Of a stretch of DNA of 64,000 nt, positions 15,048-23,677 are shown piece by piece. The stretch covers positions 1-64,000 of the forward strand of contig CAJOQT010000108.1 in the NCBI GenBank assembly GCA_905236875.1, in the 5' to 3' direction. The translations under genes were made by a program, and so were the position numbers. Below the pieces are notes generated by a model. The model saw nothing but the letters and a program-made list of their open reading frames with translations. It ran no database searches and was not told where the DNA came from. Position 1 is the stretch's first letter; each line of letters opens with the position of its first letter. Source of the DNA: an uncultured Prevotella sp. (lineage in GTDB: Bacteria; Bacteroidota; Bacteroidia; Bacteroidales; Bacteroidaceae).

Positions 15048-16148
15048 ATGAAAAGAATTTTCCTTACAGCAGCCATGTCGCTATTGACAATAGCAGGATT
15101 TGCATCTACCACCCTGCCCATTCAGGGAAAAGTTGTTCCCGCCGACGATCCACATATCCAATATATCGGACGTATCTGTTTCCAGAATCCCAAACAGCCG
15201 CGCTTCACCTATCCTGGTGTGCAGATCAATGCCGGCTTTAGCGGAACGTCACTCCGTATGATAGCCAAGCCGCAAAGCGGTTACTTCATGGTGCAGATTG
15301 ATGAGGCTGATCCCTTTAAAGTTGCCTTTCGTGGTGAACGGGACTCTGTGGCGACACTGGCAACAGCCCTGCAACGGGGACCACATCAGGTCCGTATCAT
15401 GTATGTAGTTGAGGGATATGAGTTGAAACCGGACTTCCGTGGCTTCGTACTCGATAAGGACGGTGTCATGCTTGATGCGCCAGAACTGCCCCAGCGTACC
15501 ATTGAGTTTATCGGAAACTCCATTACCTGTGGCTATGGTAATGAGAGCATAGAGATGACAGATCCCTTTGAATACGAGACGGAGAACCATTACTTCACCT
15601 ATGGTCAGATGACAGCACGCGCCCTCGATGCTATGGCATACGTAGTGGCACGGTCAGGCATCGGTGTCTATCGGCACTATGGCGGTGCGAAGAGCGGCAC
15701 GCCAGAGAATGTGATGACTACGGAGTATGAATATACCAACCTCTATGATCATTCTGAACGCTGGGACTTTAGCCGCTACCAGCCACAGCTGGTGTGCATC
15801 AATTTAGGAACCAACGACCTTTCGACCAATAATTACGATGTCAATCTGTTCAAACAGGCCTATAAGAAAATGGTGAAGCTGGTACGCCAGCACAACCCGC
15901 AGGCCAAGATTGTGTGCCTTTGCGGATGTATGCTTAACGGTCAGGAGTTGGAAATTGCTAAAACGGTCATCAATCAGGTCGTTGATGAAGTTCACCAGGA
16001 AGGTGACGCAGAGGTCTATCGCTTCGACTTTACACCCCAGACTGGCGACCTCTATTTTGGTGCCTCATGGCATCCCTCCATCTGGCAGCACCAGAAGATG
16101 GCAGGAGAGCTGACGGCCTACCTGCGTTCGCTGATGCACTGGTTCTGA
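15048..16148 (+). CDS. SGNH/GDSL-type esterase, carbohydrate esterase family 2-like
   Basis: The 366-residue protein has a signal peptide (residues 1-19), an N-terminal beta-sandwich region of about 130 residues and a C-terminal SGNH hydrolase domain. Key motifs are GNSITCGYG with the nucleophilic serine (about residues 157-165), GTNDLS (about 252-257) and WHPS with the catalytic histidine near the C-terminus. This two-domain layout is that of CE2 acetyl-esterases that remove acetyl groups from xylan or other glycans. Substrate is not decided by the sequence. It is the last gene of the 12.9-16.1 kb group, 34 bases after the nitroreductase. Confidence 0.87.
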   Translation: MKRIFLTAAMSLLTIAGFASTTLPIQGKVVPADDPHIQYIGRICFQNPKQPRFTYPGVQINAGFSGTSLRMIAKPQSGYFMVQIDEADPFKVAFRGERDSVATLATALQRGPHQVRIMYVVEGYELKPDFRGFVLDKDGVMLDAPELPQRTIEFIGNSITCGYGNESIEMTDPFEYETENHYFTYGQMTARALDAMAYVVARSGIGVYRHYGGAKSGTPENVMTTEYEYTNLYDHSERWDFSRYQPQLVCINLGTNDLSTNNYDVNLFKQAYKKMVKLVRQHNPQAKIVCLCGCMLNGQELEIAKTVINQVVDEVHQEGDAEVYRFDFTPQTGDLYFGASWHPSIWQHQKMAGELTAYLRSLMHWF

Positions 16149-16150
16149 AC

Positions 16151-16171
16151 TCGGACGGGAGAACCGTCCGA
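16151..16171. terminator. Hairpin between convergent genes, no T-tract
   Basis: TCGGACGG and CCGTCCGA form a perfect 8-bp stem around GAGAA, right after the esterase stop codon and just before the end of the convergent dus gene. Without a run of T it is only a possible terminator or transcript-end stabiliser. Confidence 0.4.
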
Positions 16172-16189
16172 CATACTTGATGAGAGAGA

Positions 16190-17152
16190 TCAGGGCTGTA
16201 GGGTCTTAAGGCGTTCGTATGCCTGGTCGATGATAGCCATCAGCTCATCGACTTTTGTTGCGCGAAGCATGGCGATACGTGTCTGACGGAAGTCCGGAAT
16301 ACCCTTAAAGACAGGACTGGCCGCCAAATGACGGCGTGTATGCAGTATGCCCCGGTACTCGTCAATACGTTCCACATTAATCATCAGTTGTTCCTTGAGC
16401 ACACAGATCTTCTCCTCGAGTGTCAATTCACGCCGGGAGAAGATCCAAGGACAGCCAAAGGTAGCACGTCCTATCATGACGGCATCCACGCCAAAGCGGT
16501 CGAAGGCGCTGTCTGCCTCTGCCAGTGAGTGGATGTCGCCGTTACCGATAATGGGAATATGGATGCGTGGATTACGCTTCACCTCACCAATGAGTGTCCA
16601 GTCAGCGTTGCCAGTGTACATTTGGGAACGTGTCCGGCCATGGATGGTCAATGCCTGGATGCCGCAGTCTTGCAGCTGTTCCGCCAGATCAGTAATGATG
16701 AGTTGTTCGTGATTCCACCCCAGACGTGTCTTGACCGTTACCGGCACATGGACGGCCTTAACCACCTCCCGTGTAATCTCCAACAGCAACGGGACATGCT
16801 GCAACATGCCGGCACCGGCACCCTTGCCTGCTACTTTCTTCACCGGACAGCCGAAGTTCAGGTCTATGACGTCGGGACCAGCCTGCTCCACAATACGTGC
16901 CGCCTCCACCATCGAAGCCACGTCACGACCATAAATCTGTATGCCCACAGGCCGTTCCTCGTCACTGATGGTCAGCTTGCGTACGGTGGAATTGACAGAA
17001 CGTACAAGTGCCTCAGCCGATACGAACTCCGTATAGACCATAGCGGCACCATAGCGCTTGCACAACAGTCGGAAGCCGATGTCAGTGACATCCTCCATCG
17101 GTGCCAGAAACAATGGGCGCTCACCCAAATCGATATTACCTATTCTCATCAT
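16190..17152 (-). CDS. dusB: tRNA-dihydrouridine synthase (DusB-like)
   Basis: This 320-residue FMN enzyme reduces uridine to dihydrouridine in the D-loop of tRNAs. The family motifs are clear: LAPMEDVTD near the N-terminus, LNFGCPVKKVAGKGAGA with the catalytic cysteine (about residues 98-114), TIHGRTR (about 183-189) and GNGDI (about 213-217). Length and motif pattern fit the DusB subgroup best. Two adjacent ATGs (17152 and 17149) are possible. It is the last gene of a minus-strand run DUF2851-thioesterase-dprA-dus. Confidence 0.93.
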   Translation of the reverse strand: MMRIGNIDLGERPLFLAPMEDVTDIGFRLLCKRYGAAMVYTEFVSAEALVRSVNSTVRKLTISDEERPVGIQIYGRDVASMVEAARIVEQAGPDVIDLNFGCPVKKVAGKGAGAGMLQHVPLLLEITREVVKAVHVPVTVKTRLGWNHEQLIITDLAEQLQDCGIQALTIHGRTRSQMYTGNADWTLIGEVKRNPRIHIPIIGNGDIHSLAEADSAFDRFGVDAVMIGRATFGCPWIFSRRELTLEEKICVLKEQLMINVERIDEYRGILHTRRHLAASPVFKGIPDFRQTRIAMLRATKVDELMAIIDQAYERLKTLQP

Positions 17153-17184
17153 TAATATTTAATAGGAAAATTGTTGCACCCGAT

Positions 17185-18303
17185 TTAGGGGGTATATAAA
17201 TGGAACATACCTCCTGCCAACGGCTTGACGATACCTTTCATTTCCATCTGGAAGAGTAGTGCTGTCAGCTGGTTGATGGGGATGTCAGACTTCACGGAAA
17301 GAATGTTGAGCTGCAAGTCGTTCGTCTGCTGTAACAGACGGACTATGGTCTGTTCTTCTTCCGACAAGTCAGGAAATAACGCACGTTCTACAGCTTCAGG
17401 CCTGTCGGCTGTCGTCTGCCAGCCCATTGCGTTGACGAAATCCTCAGCAGACGTGATAAGTCCGGCACCGTTGTCGCGTATCAGACGGTTGCAGCCCTCG
17501 CTGTAGGGTGCTCCCACTGCACCGGGGAAGGCAAACACGTCACGACTGTAGCTGCGGGCAATGCTACAGGTAATCAGTCCGCCACCCTTGGCTGCACTCT
17601 CAACCAGAATTGTTGCATCGCTCATTCCGGCTACAATACGGTTGCGGCTGACGAAATTGCCGGGAAGCGGCTCTGTCTGTGTCATATATTCCGTCAGCAG
17701 TCCGCCTTGCCCTAACATCTGTTTGGCTGTCTCCTTGTGACGTAGTGGATATATCTGGTCAAGACCATGCGCCAGCACACCGACAGTCTCAAAGCCATGC
17801 TCAAGAGCATTCCGATGTGCACAGATGTCGATGCCGTAGGCCAGTCCGCTGACAATAAGTACCTGCGGACAAAGCGTACGAAGCCCACTGACAAAGCGAC
17901 GTATCAGGTCTGTTCCGTACTGTGTACACCGACGTGTACCAATAATGTTGATGACATGAGCCTGATTGAGGTCGGCCGAACCCCTGTAATAGAGCACGAC
18001 CGGGGCATCCTGACATTCGTTGAGGCGCTGTGGATAATCCTCTTCTGCAGGTGTGAGCACCCGTATGTGATGCCGGTTGGCAAAGTCCAGCTCTACTTCT
18101 GCCCGTTTCAGCGCGTCACCCCAGTTCTTTAACGCAGCCATCAGACGTGGCGAGCAGTCCTCTATCACATCGCCGATGTCGTTACGGTGCTCATAGACCG
18201 CCGTGGCAGAACCCAGCTGCTGATACAGCTGCAGGGCCTGCTGACTGTTGAATCCGCCTAACCGAGTCAGTGCAATAGCATATAGATGTTCCTGTGTGTT
18301 CAT
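17185..18303 (-). CDS. dprA: DNA-processing protein DprA
   Basis: DprA loads RecA onto incoming single-stranded DNA during natural transformation. The 372-residue protein shows the N-terminal helix-hairpin-helix-like region, the Rossmann-fold core with SGLAYGID (about residues 155-162) and GLDQIYP, and a C-terminal winged-helix segment (about 310-372). Its start overlaps the end of the thioesterase gene in an ATGA arrangement. It is widespread even in bacteria not known to be competent, so its presence alone does not show competence. Confidence 0.95.
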   Translation of the reverse strand: MNTQEHLYAIALTRLGGFNSQQALQLYQQLGSATAVYEHRNDIGDVIEDCSPRLMAALKNWGDALKRAEVELDFANRHHIRVLTPAEEDYPQRLNECQDAPVVLYYRGSADLNQAHVINIIGTRRCTQYGTDLIRRFVSGLRTLCPQVLIVSGLAYGIDICAHRNALEHGFETVGVLAHGLDQIYPLRHKETAKQMLGQGGLLTEYMTQTEPLPGNFVSRNRIVAGMSDATILVESAAKGGGLITCSIARSYSRDVFAFPGAVGAPYSEGCNRLIRDNGAGLITSAEDFVNAMGWQTTADRPEAVERALFPDLSEEEQTIVRLLQQTNDLQLNILSVKSDIPINQLTALLFQMEMKGIVKPLAGGMFHLYTP

Positions 18304-18713
18304 TCTTCTTCTATGAATTTTGCAAATACACGGTCATAGTCCTCGCTTCGTCCCAGGCGTCCATTCACCAGACATACCAGCTCTATCTGTGCGCGGAAGC
18401 AAAGCTGGTTGTCGCTCGTACGATAAATGTCCTGATAGAAAACATACTTGATACCCTCTTTCTTGAGGTTCAGGCATGAAGTGAAATGGTCGTCTGGTCG
18501 TAGCGGAACCTTATACTGCAGGTTCATGCGAGCCACTACGGCATCAACTCCCTTGGCGTGCATGTCGGCAAAGCTCAGCCCGCACTGCTGCAGGAACAGA
18601 TGACGCGTATGCTCACAGTAGTGAACGTAGTTGGCATTATTGACGATGCCCTCGATGTCACATTCGTAATCGCGGACCTCCATCTCGGTCTGAAAGATAT
18701 ACTTTTTTGTCAT
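18300..18713 (-). CDS. Acyl-CoA thioesterase, 4-hydroxybenzoyl-CoA thioesterase (YbgC) family
   Basis: The 137-residue hot-dog-fold protein has the family signature CDIEGIVNNANYVHY (residues about 15-29), containing the conserved aspartate and the VNNxxY helix start. Members hydrolyse acyl-CoA thioesters; the chain length here is not determined. It is overlapped by 4 bases on both sides, with DUF2851 upstream and dprA downstream, so the three genes form one transcription unit. Confidence 0.88.
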   Translation of the reverse strand: MTKKYIFQTEMEVRDYECDIEGIVNNANYVHYCEHTRHLFLQQCGLSFADMHAKGVDAVVARMNLQYKVPLRPDDHFTSCLNLKKEGIKYVFYQDIYRTSDNQLCFRAQIELVCLVNGRLGRSEDYDRVFAKFIEEE

Positions 18714-20014
18714 ATTCTTTTCTTTAGGTATTCATAGCCAATGCGACAGCGCAGACAATCCTTGCGGTCACAATACTGGTTCTTGAGTTGTATGAGGGCC
18801 TGCGAATCGCCTGCACTTTTCACTTCCAGCCCACATTCCTTCCACATGCGGATGATATAGTTGTTTTCTGCCTTCAGTTGTTCCAGGAAATCGAAGGCTC
18901 GGTCGCACAACACCTCTTTCGACGTATGGCGTCCATAGGCAAAAAGCATAGGAATGGCCGTATTGATCATCAGCAGGTTGAGGGAGAAGGGCGACAGATG
19001 CTTGCCGTTCTCCGCACTCTCCGAGCCAAAGGTATAATGTGTCTCCCAATAGGGGGTGACATGGGTACGCATCATCTCCTGCATCTCATTGACAGTCTGA
19101 CACTCTATGAGTCTTGAGAGACTGGCTTTCTGCTCGTAATAGAGATTGGCCAGCTGGGAGATACGGATATGTGGAAAGTTCTGCGGACGAAGACGCAGGA
19201 AGCGCCACTGCCGACTGTCCATAGGTTGAAGGGAGAACTTATGGGCCAGATACTGATACTCGTTACGCAGCTTGGCGAAATAACCCTCATTCAGTGCTGC
19301 CTGCTGATGAAATTCGGGCACTGTGTCGAGTTCAAGCAGTCCGGCCTGTCCCATGAAGACTGCTTCTATCTGAAACAGGTCGTCACGGTGCTTGCCCACT
19401 GCCGAGAGGGGAACATGGTAGGCCCAGTCCTCGAATGCCTCACCATTGATGCCAAAACCGTAGTTACGCGCCAGTGTCACAAAATAGGCATCCTCCCATG
19501 AGCCGTTACAACGGTTGGCACGGCGGCGTATGTCTTCTGTCTTACGTTCCAACCGTTCCGTCTGCAGGGCAGACATCCATGAGTGAATCATCAGTTTTGA
19601 CAGGTCAGGAATAATGCGATAGCATGGGGGATACTGGTCCGTTTTCAGCAATTCCTCATAGTGCTGCTGTACGAAAGACGGCACATCAAGCTGAAACTGC
19701 GGAATGCTCCGTCCAGTGGTCGTCTGAACCTCCGAGTCAATGGCACTTGCTACATGCAGCACCGTGTTGTCATAGGCAGAGTCATGGTCGTGGCCATGGG
19801 CATACCAGTCGCTCGACTTGTCGTGTATCTCCACGTTTCCTACCCATAGTGTACCGTCAATCTTGACCTTGGCATTAAAGAAGTCTGGTCCGGCGTTATT
19901 GTTGTGCAATCCGGAATCGACAATCTCTAAACTCCGCCCATCCGTCGTTGTCAACTCCTGGAGCGGGAACATCTTGTGTTTCCAAACGTAATGCAACAGT
20001 TGTTCCATAGTCAT
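18710..20014 (-). CDS. DUF2851 family protein
   Basis: This 434-residue cytoplasmic protein matches DUF2851, a family found mainly in Bacteroidota. Visible features are the N-terminal YVWKHKMF motif, an LEIVDSGLHNNNAGPDFF segment (about residues 29-46) with possible metal-ligand-like acidic residues, and a C-terminal cysteine cluster CDRKDCLRC (about 418-426) that could bind metal. The function is unknown. It heads the operon with the thioesterase, dprA and dus. Its possible promoter TACCTTTG (20026-20033) is 12 bases before the ATG at 20014. Confidence 0.8.
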   Translation of the reverse strand: MTMEQLLHYVWKHKMFPLQELTTTDGRSLEIVDSGLHNNNAGPDFFNAKVKIDGTLWVGNVEIHDKSSDWYAHGHDHDSAYDNTVLHVASAIDSEVQTTTGRSIPQFQLDVPSFVQQHYEELLKTDQYPPCYRIIPDLSKLMIHSWMSALQTERLERKTEDIRRRANRCNGSWEDAYFVTLARNYGFGINGEAFEDWAYHVPLSAVGKHRDDLFQIEAVFMGQAGLLELDTVPEFHQQAALNEGYFAKLRNEYQYLAHKFSLQPMDSRQWRFLRLRPQNFPHIRISQLANLYYEQKASLSRLIECQTVNEMQEMMRTHVTPYWETHYTFGSESAENGKHLSPFSLNLLMINTAIPMLFAYGRHTSKEVLCDRAFDFLEQLKAENNYIIRMWKECGLEVKSAGDSQALIQLKNQYCDRKDCLRCRIGYEYLKKRI

Positions 20015-20025
20015 GAATTATTGGG

Positions 20026-20033
20026 CAAAGGTA
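20026..20033 (-). promoter_or_regulatory. -7 element of the DUF2851 operon
   Basis: TACCTTTG on the minus strand lies 12 bases before the start codon, which leaves a very short leader. The -33 box is not clear. Confidence 0.45.
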
Positions 20034-20054
20034 GTGGAAAAAATCGAAAAAACC

Positions 20055-20085
20055 TTGGCTTTCCGATAAATTCTATATAACTTTG
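20055..20085 (+). promoter_or_regulatory. Promoter of ruvB
   Basis: TTGG at 20055-20058, 19 bases and TAACTTTG at 20078-20085 fit the consensus, 25 bases before the ruvB ATG. It is divergent from the DUF2851 promoter. Confidence 0.7.
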
Positions 20086-20110
20086 CCGTCGAATAGCGAA
20101 AAAACAAGAA

Positions 20111-21145
20111 ATGAACGAAGATTTTGACATCAGACAAGAACAGGTTTCAGCCTCGGAACGAGACTTCGAGAACGCTTTGCGACCGTTGAGCTTCCGTGAT
20201 TTCAGCGGACAGCAGAAGGTGGTGGAGAACCTCGAGGTGTTTGTCGAAGCTGCTAAATACCGTGGCGAGCCGCTTGACCACACCTTGCTGCATGGACCTC
20301 CAGGACTGGGAAAGACCACGCTGTCGAACATCATTGCCAACGAGTTGGGCGTAGGTTTCAAGATAACCAGCGGCCCTGTGCTTGACAAGCCTGGCGATCT
20401 GGCGGGCATCCTGACCTCACTGGAGAAGAACGACGTGCTGTTCATTGACGAGATACACCGTCTGTCTCCTGTGGTAGAGGAATACCTGTACTCCGCGATG
20501 GAGGACTACCGCATTGACATCATGATAGATAAAGGACCTTCGGCACGTAGCATACAGATAGACCTGAATCCGTTTACACTTGTGGGAGCCACCACACGAA
20601 GTGGTCTGTTGACGGCTCCACTTCGTGCCCGTTTCGGCATCAACATGCACCTGCAGTATTATGAGCCGGAAACCCTGAAAAAGATCATCCGTCGCTCGGC
20701 TTCGATTCTTGGTGTTCCCATCAGTGAGGAGGCCGCCATGGAGATTGCCCGCCGGTCGCGTGGAACGCCCCGTATTGCCAATGCCCTGCTCAGACGCGTT
20801 CGTGATTTTGCACAGGTCAAGGGTAACGGCAGTATCAATATTGACATCACCAAGCTATCGCTGACGGCACTGAACATCGACCAATACGGGCTGGATGAGA
20901 TTGACAACAAGATCCTGCTCACCATCATCGACAAGTTCAAGGGCGGTCCTGTGGGCCTGACCACCATTGCTACTGCCATTGGTGAGGATGCTGGTACGGT
21001 GGAGGAGGTTTATGAGCCGTTTCTCATCATGGAAGGTTTTATCAAGCGTACGCCTCGTGGACGAATGGTCACCGAACTGGCCTACAGGCATTTCGGACGA
21101 AACCCATACAGTGGAACCATCATGGAGCCCAACCTCTTTGATTAA
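20111..21145 (+). CDS. ruvB: Holliday junction branch-migration ATPase RuvB
   Basis: RuvB is the hexameric motor that drives branch migration of Holliday junctions with RuvA. The 344-residue sequence has Walker [10 protein letters not shown] (about residues 60-68), Walker B LFIDEIHR (about 113-120), the sensor region GATTRSGLL (about 155-163) and arginine finger context, then a winged-helix C-terminal domain. Length is standard. It is followed after 31 bases by coaD; the stop codon opens a short AATTGAAA-type repeat that fills that gap. Confidence 0.97.
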   Translation: MNEDFDIRQEQVSASERDFENALRPLSFRDFSGQQKVVENLEVFVEAAKYRGEPLDHTLLHGPPGLGKTTLSNIIANELGVGFKITSGPVLDKPGDLAGILTSLEKNDVLFIDEIHRLSPVVEEYLYSAMEDYRIDIMIDKGPSARSIQIDLNPFTLVGATTRSGLLTAPLRARFGINMHLQYYEPETLKKIIRRSASILGVPISEEAAMEIARRSRGTPRIANALLRRVRDFAQVKGNGSINIDITKLSLTALNIDQYGLDEIDNKILLTIIDKFKGGPVGLTTIATAIGEDAGTVEEVYEPFLIMEGFIKRTPRGRMVTELAYRHFGRNPYSGTIMEPNLFD

Positions 21146-21180
21146 TTGAAAATTGGAAATTGAAAATTGATAATTGATGA
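21144..21180. repeat. Short-period repeat (AATTGAAA/AATTGATA type) between ruvB and coaD
   Basis: Five units of 7 to 8 bases (AATTGAAA, AATTGGAA, ATTGAAA, ATTGATA, ATTGATG) run from the ruvB stop codon into the coaD start codon. Confidence 0.65.
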
Positions 21181-21662
21181 AGACTGGAGTATTCGTAGGA
21201 AGTTTCAACCCCTTTACGGTAGGTCACGACTCCATCGTGACCAGAACGTTGCCACTGTTTGACCGTCTGGTCATAGGCGTGGTAGGTGATCAGGTACATA
21301 AGCCGGACATGCCCTCTGCCGAAGAACGCATGAAAGCTATCCGTGAGTTGTATGAACAGGAACCCAAGATAGAAGTGAAGCCCTATTTTGGGTTGGCCGT
21401 TGACTTTGCCAAGAAAGAGAATGCACATTATATTATAAAAGGTGTGCGTTCCGTGAAGGACTTTGAATATGAACGCGAACAGGCAGACATCAACCGTCAG
21501 ATAGGCGGAATAGAGACTCTGCTGCTTTTTGCAGAACCAGAATACTCAAGCATCTCATCCACGATGGTACGGGAGCTGAAACACTTTGGTGTCGATGTGG
21601 AGCCATTTCTTCCGAAGCGCCCCAGTCATATCACAGATACAATCAAACCTACTGCCTTATGA
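21177..21662 (+). CDS. coaD: Phosphopantetheine adenylyltransferase
   Basis: CoaD transfers AMP from ATP to 4'-phosphopantetheine, the fourth step of coenzyme A synthesis. The nucleotidyltransferase motif GSFNPFTVGH is at residues 7-16, and the conserved YIIKGVRS (about 88-95) and EYSSISSTMVREL (about 123-135) follow. I choose the ATG at 21177 (MKTGVFVG); the TTG in front of it adds only one residue. The start codon is formed by the last unit of the upstream repeat. It overlaps ybeY by 4 bases. Confidence 0.95.
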   Translation: MKTGVFVGSFNPFTVGHDSIVTRTLPLFDRLVIGVVGDQVHKPDMPSAEERMKAIRELYEQEPKIEVKPYFGLAVDFAKKENAHYIIKGVRSVKDFEYEREQADINRQIGGIETLLLFAEPEYSSISSTMVRELKHFGVDVEPFLPKRPSHITDTIKPTAL

Positions 21663-22069
21663 TTACTTACAGTTCAGAGAATGTCAAGTTTCCCAACATC
21701 AAACGCCGCGAGACAACGGCATGGATTCGACGTGTAGCTGCCACCTATGGTAAGCATATCGGTGAGGTGGGCTATCTGTTTTGTGACGACGAGAAGATAC
21801 TCGAGGTGAATCGTGAGTTCCTACAGCACGATTATTATACGGATATCATCACCTTCGACTATAATGAAGGACATCAGATCAATGGTGACCTGGTCATATC
21901 GCTTGACACCGTCCGTAGCAATGCCGAGCTGTTTGGCAAGGACTATGAAGAGGAACTTCATCGTGTCATCATTCACGGCATCCTGCACCTCTGCGGACTC
22001 AACGACAAAGGGCCAGGGGAACGTGAACAGATGGAAGAAGCAGAAAACAGGGCATTAGCAATCCGCTAA
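21659..22069 (+). CDS. ybeY: rRNA maturation endoribonuclease YbeY
   Basis: YbeY is a zinc-dependent RNase for rRNA maturation and ribosome quality control. The metal-binding motif is HGILHLCGLNDK (about residues 104-115): the first two histidines are present, but the third position, usually DH, is DK, as in other Bacteroidota members to my knowledge. The 136-residue length is normal. The start overlaps coaD. The last codons and stop lie within a perfect hairpin (22044-22080) that is also the terminator. Confidence 0.92.
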   Translation: MITYSSENVKFPNIKRRETTAWIRRVAATYGKHIGEVGYLFCDDEKILEVNREFLQHDYYTDIITFDYNEGHQINGDLVISLDTVRSNAELFGKDYEEELHRVIIHGILHLCGLNDKGPGEREQMEEAENRALAIR

Positions 22070-22080
22070 TGCCCTGTTTT
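22044..22080. terminator. Bidirectional terminator overlapping the ybeY 3' end
   Basis: A perfect 16-bp stem (22044-22059 with 22065-22080) encloses a 5-base loop. It begins with AAAA and ends with TTTT, so it works for ybeY on the plus strand and the S41 protease gene on the minus strand. The ybeY stop codon (22067-22069) lies in the second arm. Confidence 0.85.
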
Positions 22081-22095
22081 TCTTACCTTTTCCAA

Positions 22096-23661
22096 TCATT
22101 CCAACAGCCTGACGGCTTCCTGGACAATAGGACTACTCTCGTTCATGATGGCGAAGTATTCGTCCATACCCCACAGGTCACGCGCCACAAGCGCCTTCAG
22201 CTGCAGCTTCAGATAAGTCAGCGTCTGCTGCAATTCTTCATCGTTGCTGGGCCTGATGTCCAGCTTCTCTCCTTCCTCCATCACGATGTCAATCACTGAC
22301 TGTGGAATTTCAAACGTTCTCTGGAATACTGCAAAGTTCTTGTATCGTCCAGTCAACTCACGACGATGGTCATCGACATAGCGCAGGTTTGCATTAAGCA
22401 CGATGTTTCGGGCCTGCAGGGCACGATGATAACGGGTATAGATGGTTGTGTCAAGCGGCACGAAATAGTCGGGCATGATACCTCCGCCGCCATATACCGT
22501 ACGATGCTTGCGCAGGGTATAGTAACGCAGGGAGTCGGCAAAGTGGATGCTGTCGGCATTGGTCAGCTCTCCATGGAGCAGACGGTTCTGGATATCCATA
22601 GCATAGTCTTCACCGTGACCTTTCACGTATGATTTCTGAATGCAGCGTCCTGCTGGTGTATAGTAGTGGGCAATGGTCAGTCGGATCATCGAGGTGTCGG
22701 GCAAGGAAATCTGACGTTGTACCAAACCCTTGCCAAATGTACGTCGTCCTACAACCAGTCCACGGTCCTGGTCTTGTATGGCACCCGTGACAATCTCTGC
22801 TGCCGAAGCAGTATATTCATCGACCAGCACGATGAGCTGTCCCTTGAGGAAACGGCCGTTGCCCTTGGCGCGGAACTCAGAACGCTCACGACCATCAGTA
22901 TATACAATTAGGTCGCGGCTCTGCAGGAACTCATTTGAGACATCGACGGCAGCCTTCATATACCCACCACCATTTTCTTGAAGGTCGAGCACCAGGCTCT
23001 GCATGCCTTCCTTGCGCAGCTTCTCCAGACTCGTCACGAACTCCTCATGGGTCGTTGCACCAAAGTTGCCGATACGTATATAGCCGACACCAGGACGAAG
23101 CATATAGGTAGCTGTGATGGACTTCACTGGAATCTTGTCACGTGTTACGGTAAAGAACAGCTCCTCCTGAAAACCCTGACGGATGACGCCAATCTTCACC
23201 TTCGTACCCTTGGGGCCGCGCAGACGACGCATGATTTCCTCCTTCGACATCTTGACACCGGCAATTGGAGTCCCGTCAACACTGACGATACGGTCACCAG
23301 CCAGGATTCCGGCCTTTTCTGAGGGACCGCCCAGAACAGGCTGTATCACCATGAGTGTGTCCTCAATCATGTTAAACTCTACGCCAATGCCTTCAAAATT
23401 ACCGTTCAACGGCTCCTGAAGGGCTTTCACTTCTTCTTTGGTGGAATAGGAAGAGTGGGGGTCAAGGCTTTTCAACATACCGCGAATGGCCTCCTCAACA
23501 AGTTTCCCTTCATCAACGCTGTCAACATACAGGCTCTGAATGGCCATTTCAGCATTGATCAGTTTCTGCATCGGCGTGTTCTTGCCAAAATTCAGTTTAA
23601 TCTGTGCTACGCCGTTCAGTGAAATCAGCAACAGCATAGCCACCAACAGTTTGGTCTTCAT
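22096..23661 (-). CDS. C-terminal processing protease (S41 family) with PDZ domain
   Basis: The 521-residue protein has a signal peptide (MKTKLLVAMLLLISLNG), a PDZ domain (about residues 85-165, with GILAGDRIVSVDG) and the S41 catalytic domain with the nucleophile in EYTASAAEI and the general-base lysine in FGKGLVQ. It acts outside the cytoplasm, trimming or degrading proteins from the C-terminus. I place the start at the ATG at 23661; ATG 23685 overlaps the stop of the topoisomerase gene (ATGAATAG) and would add eight residues, possibly for translational coupling. It is the last gene of the GNAT-parE-S41 unit. Confidence 0.93.
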   Translation of the reverse strand: MKTKLLVAMLLLISLNGVAQIKLNFGKNTPMQKLINAEMAIQSLYVDSVDEGKLVEEAIRGMLKSLDPHSSYSTKEEVKALQEPLNGNFEGIGVEFNMIEDTLMVIQPVLGGPSEKAGILAGDRIVSVDGTPIAGVKMSKEEIMRRLRGPKGTKVKIGVIRQGFQEELFFTVTRDKIPVKSITATYMLRPGVGYIRIGNFGATTHEEFVTSLEKLRKEGMQSLVLDLQENGGGYMKAAVDVSNEFLQSRDLIVYTDGRERSEFRAKGNGRFLKGQLIVLVDEYTASAAEIVTGAIQDQDRGLVVGRRTFGKGLVQRQISLPDTSMIRLTIAHYYTPAGRCIQKSYVKGHGEDYAMDIQNRLLHGELTNADSIHFADSLRYYTLRKHRTVYGGGGIMPDYFVPLDTTIYTRYHRALQARNIVLNANLRYVDDHRRELTGRYKNFAVFQRTFEIPQSVIDIVMEEGEKLDIRPSNDEELQQTLTYLKLQLKALVARDLWGMDEYFAIMNESSPIVQEAVRLLE

Positions 23662-23677
23662 ATCTGGAAAGTTTATT

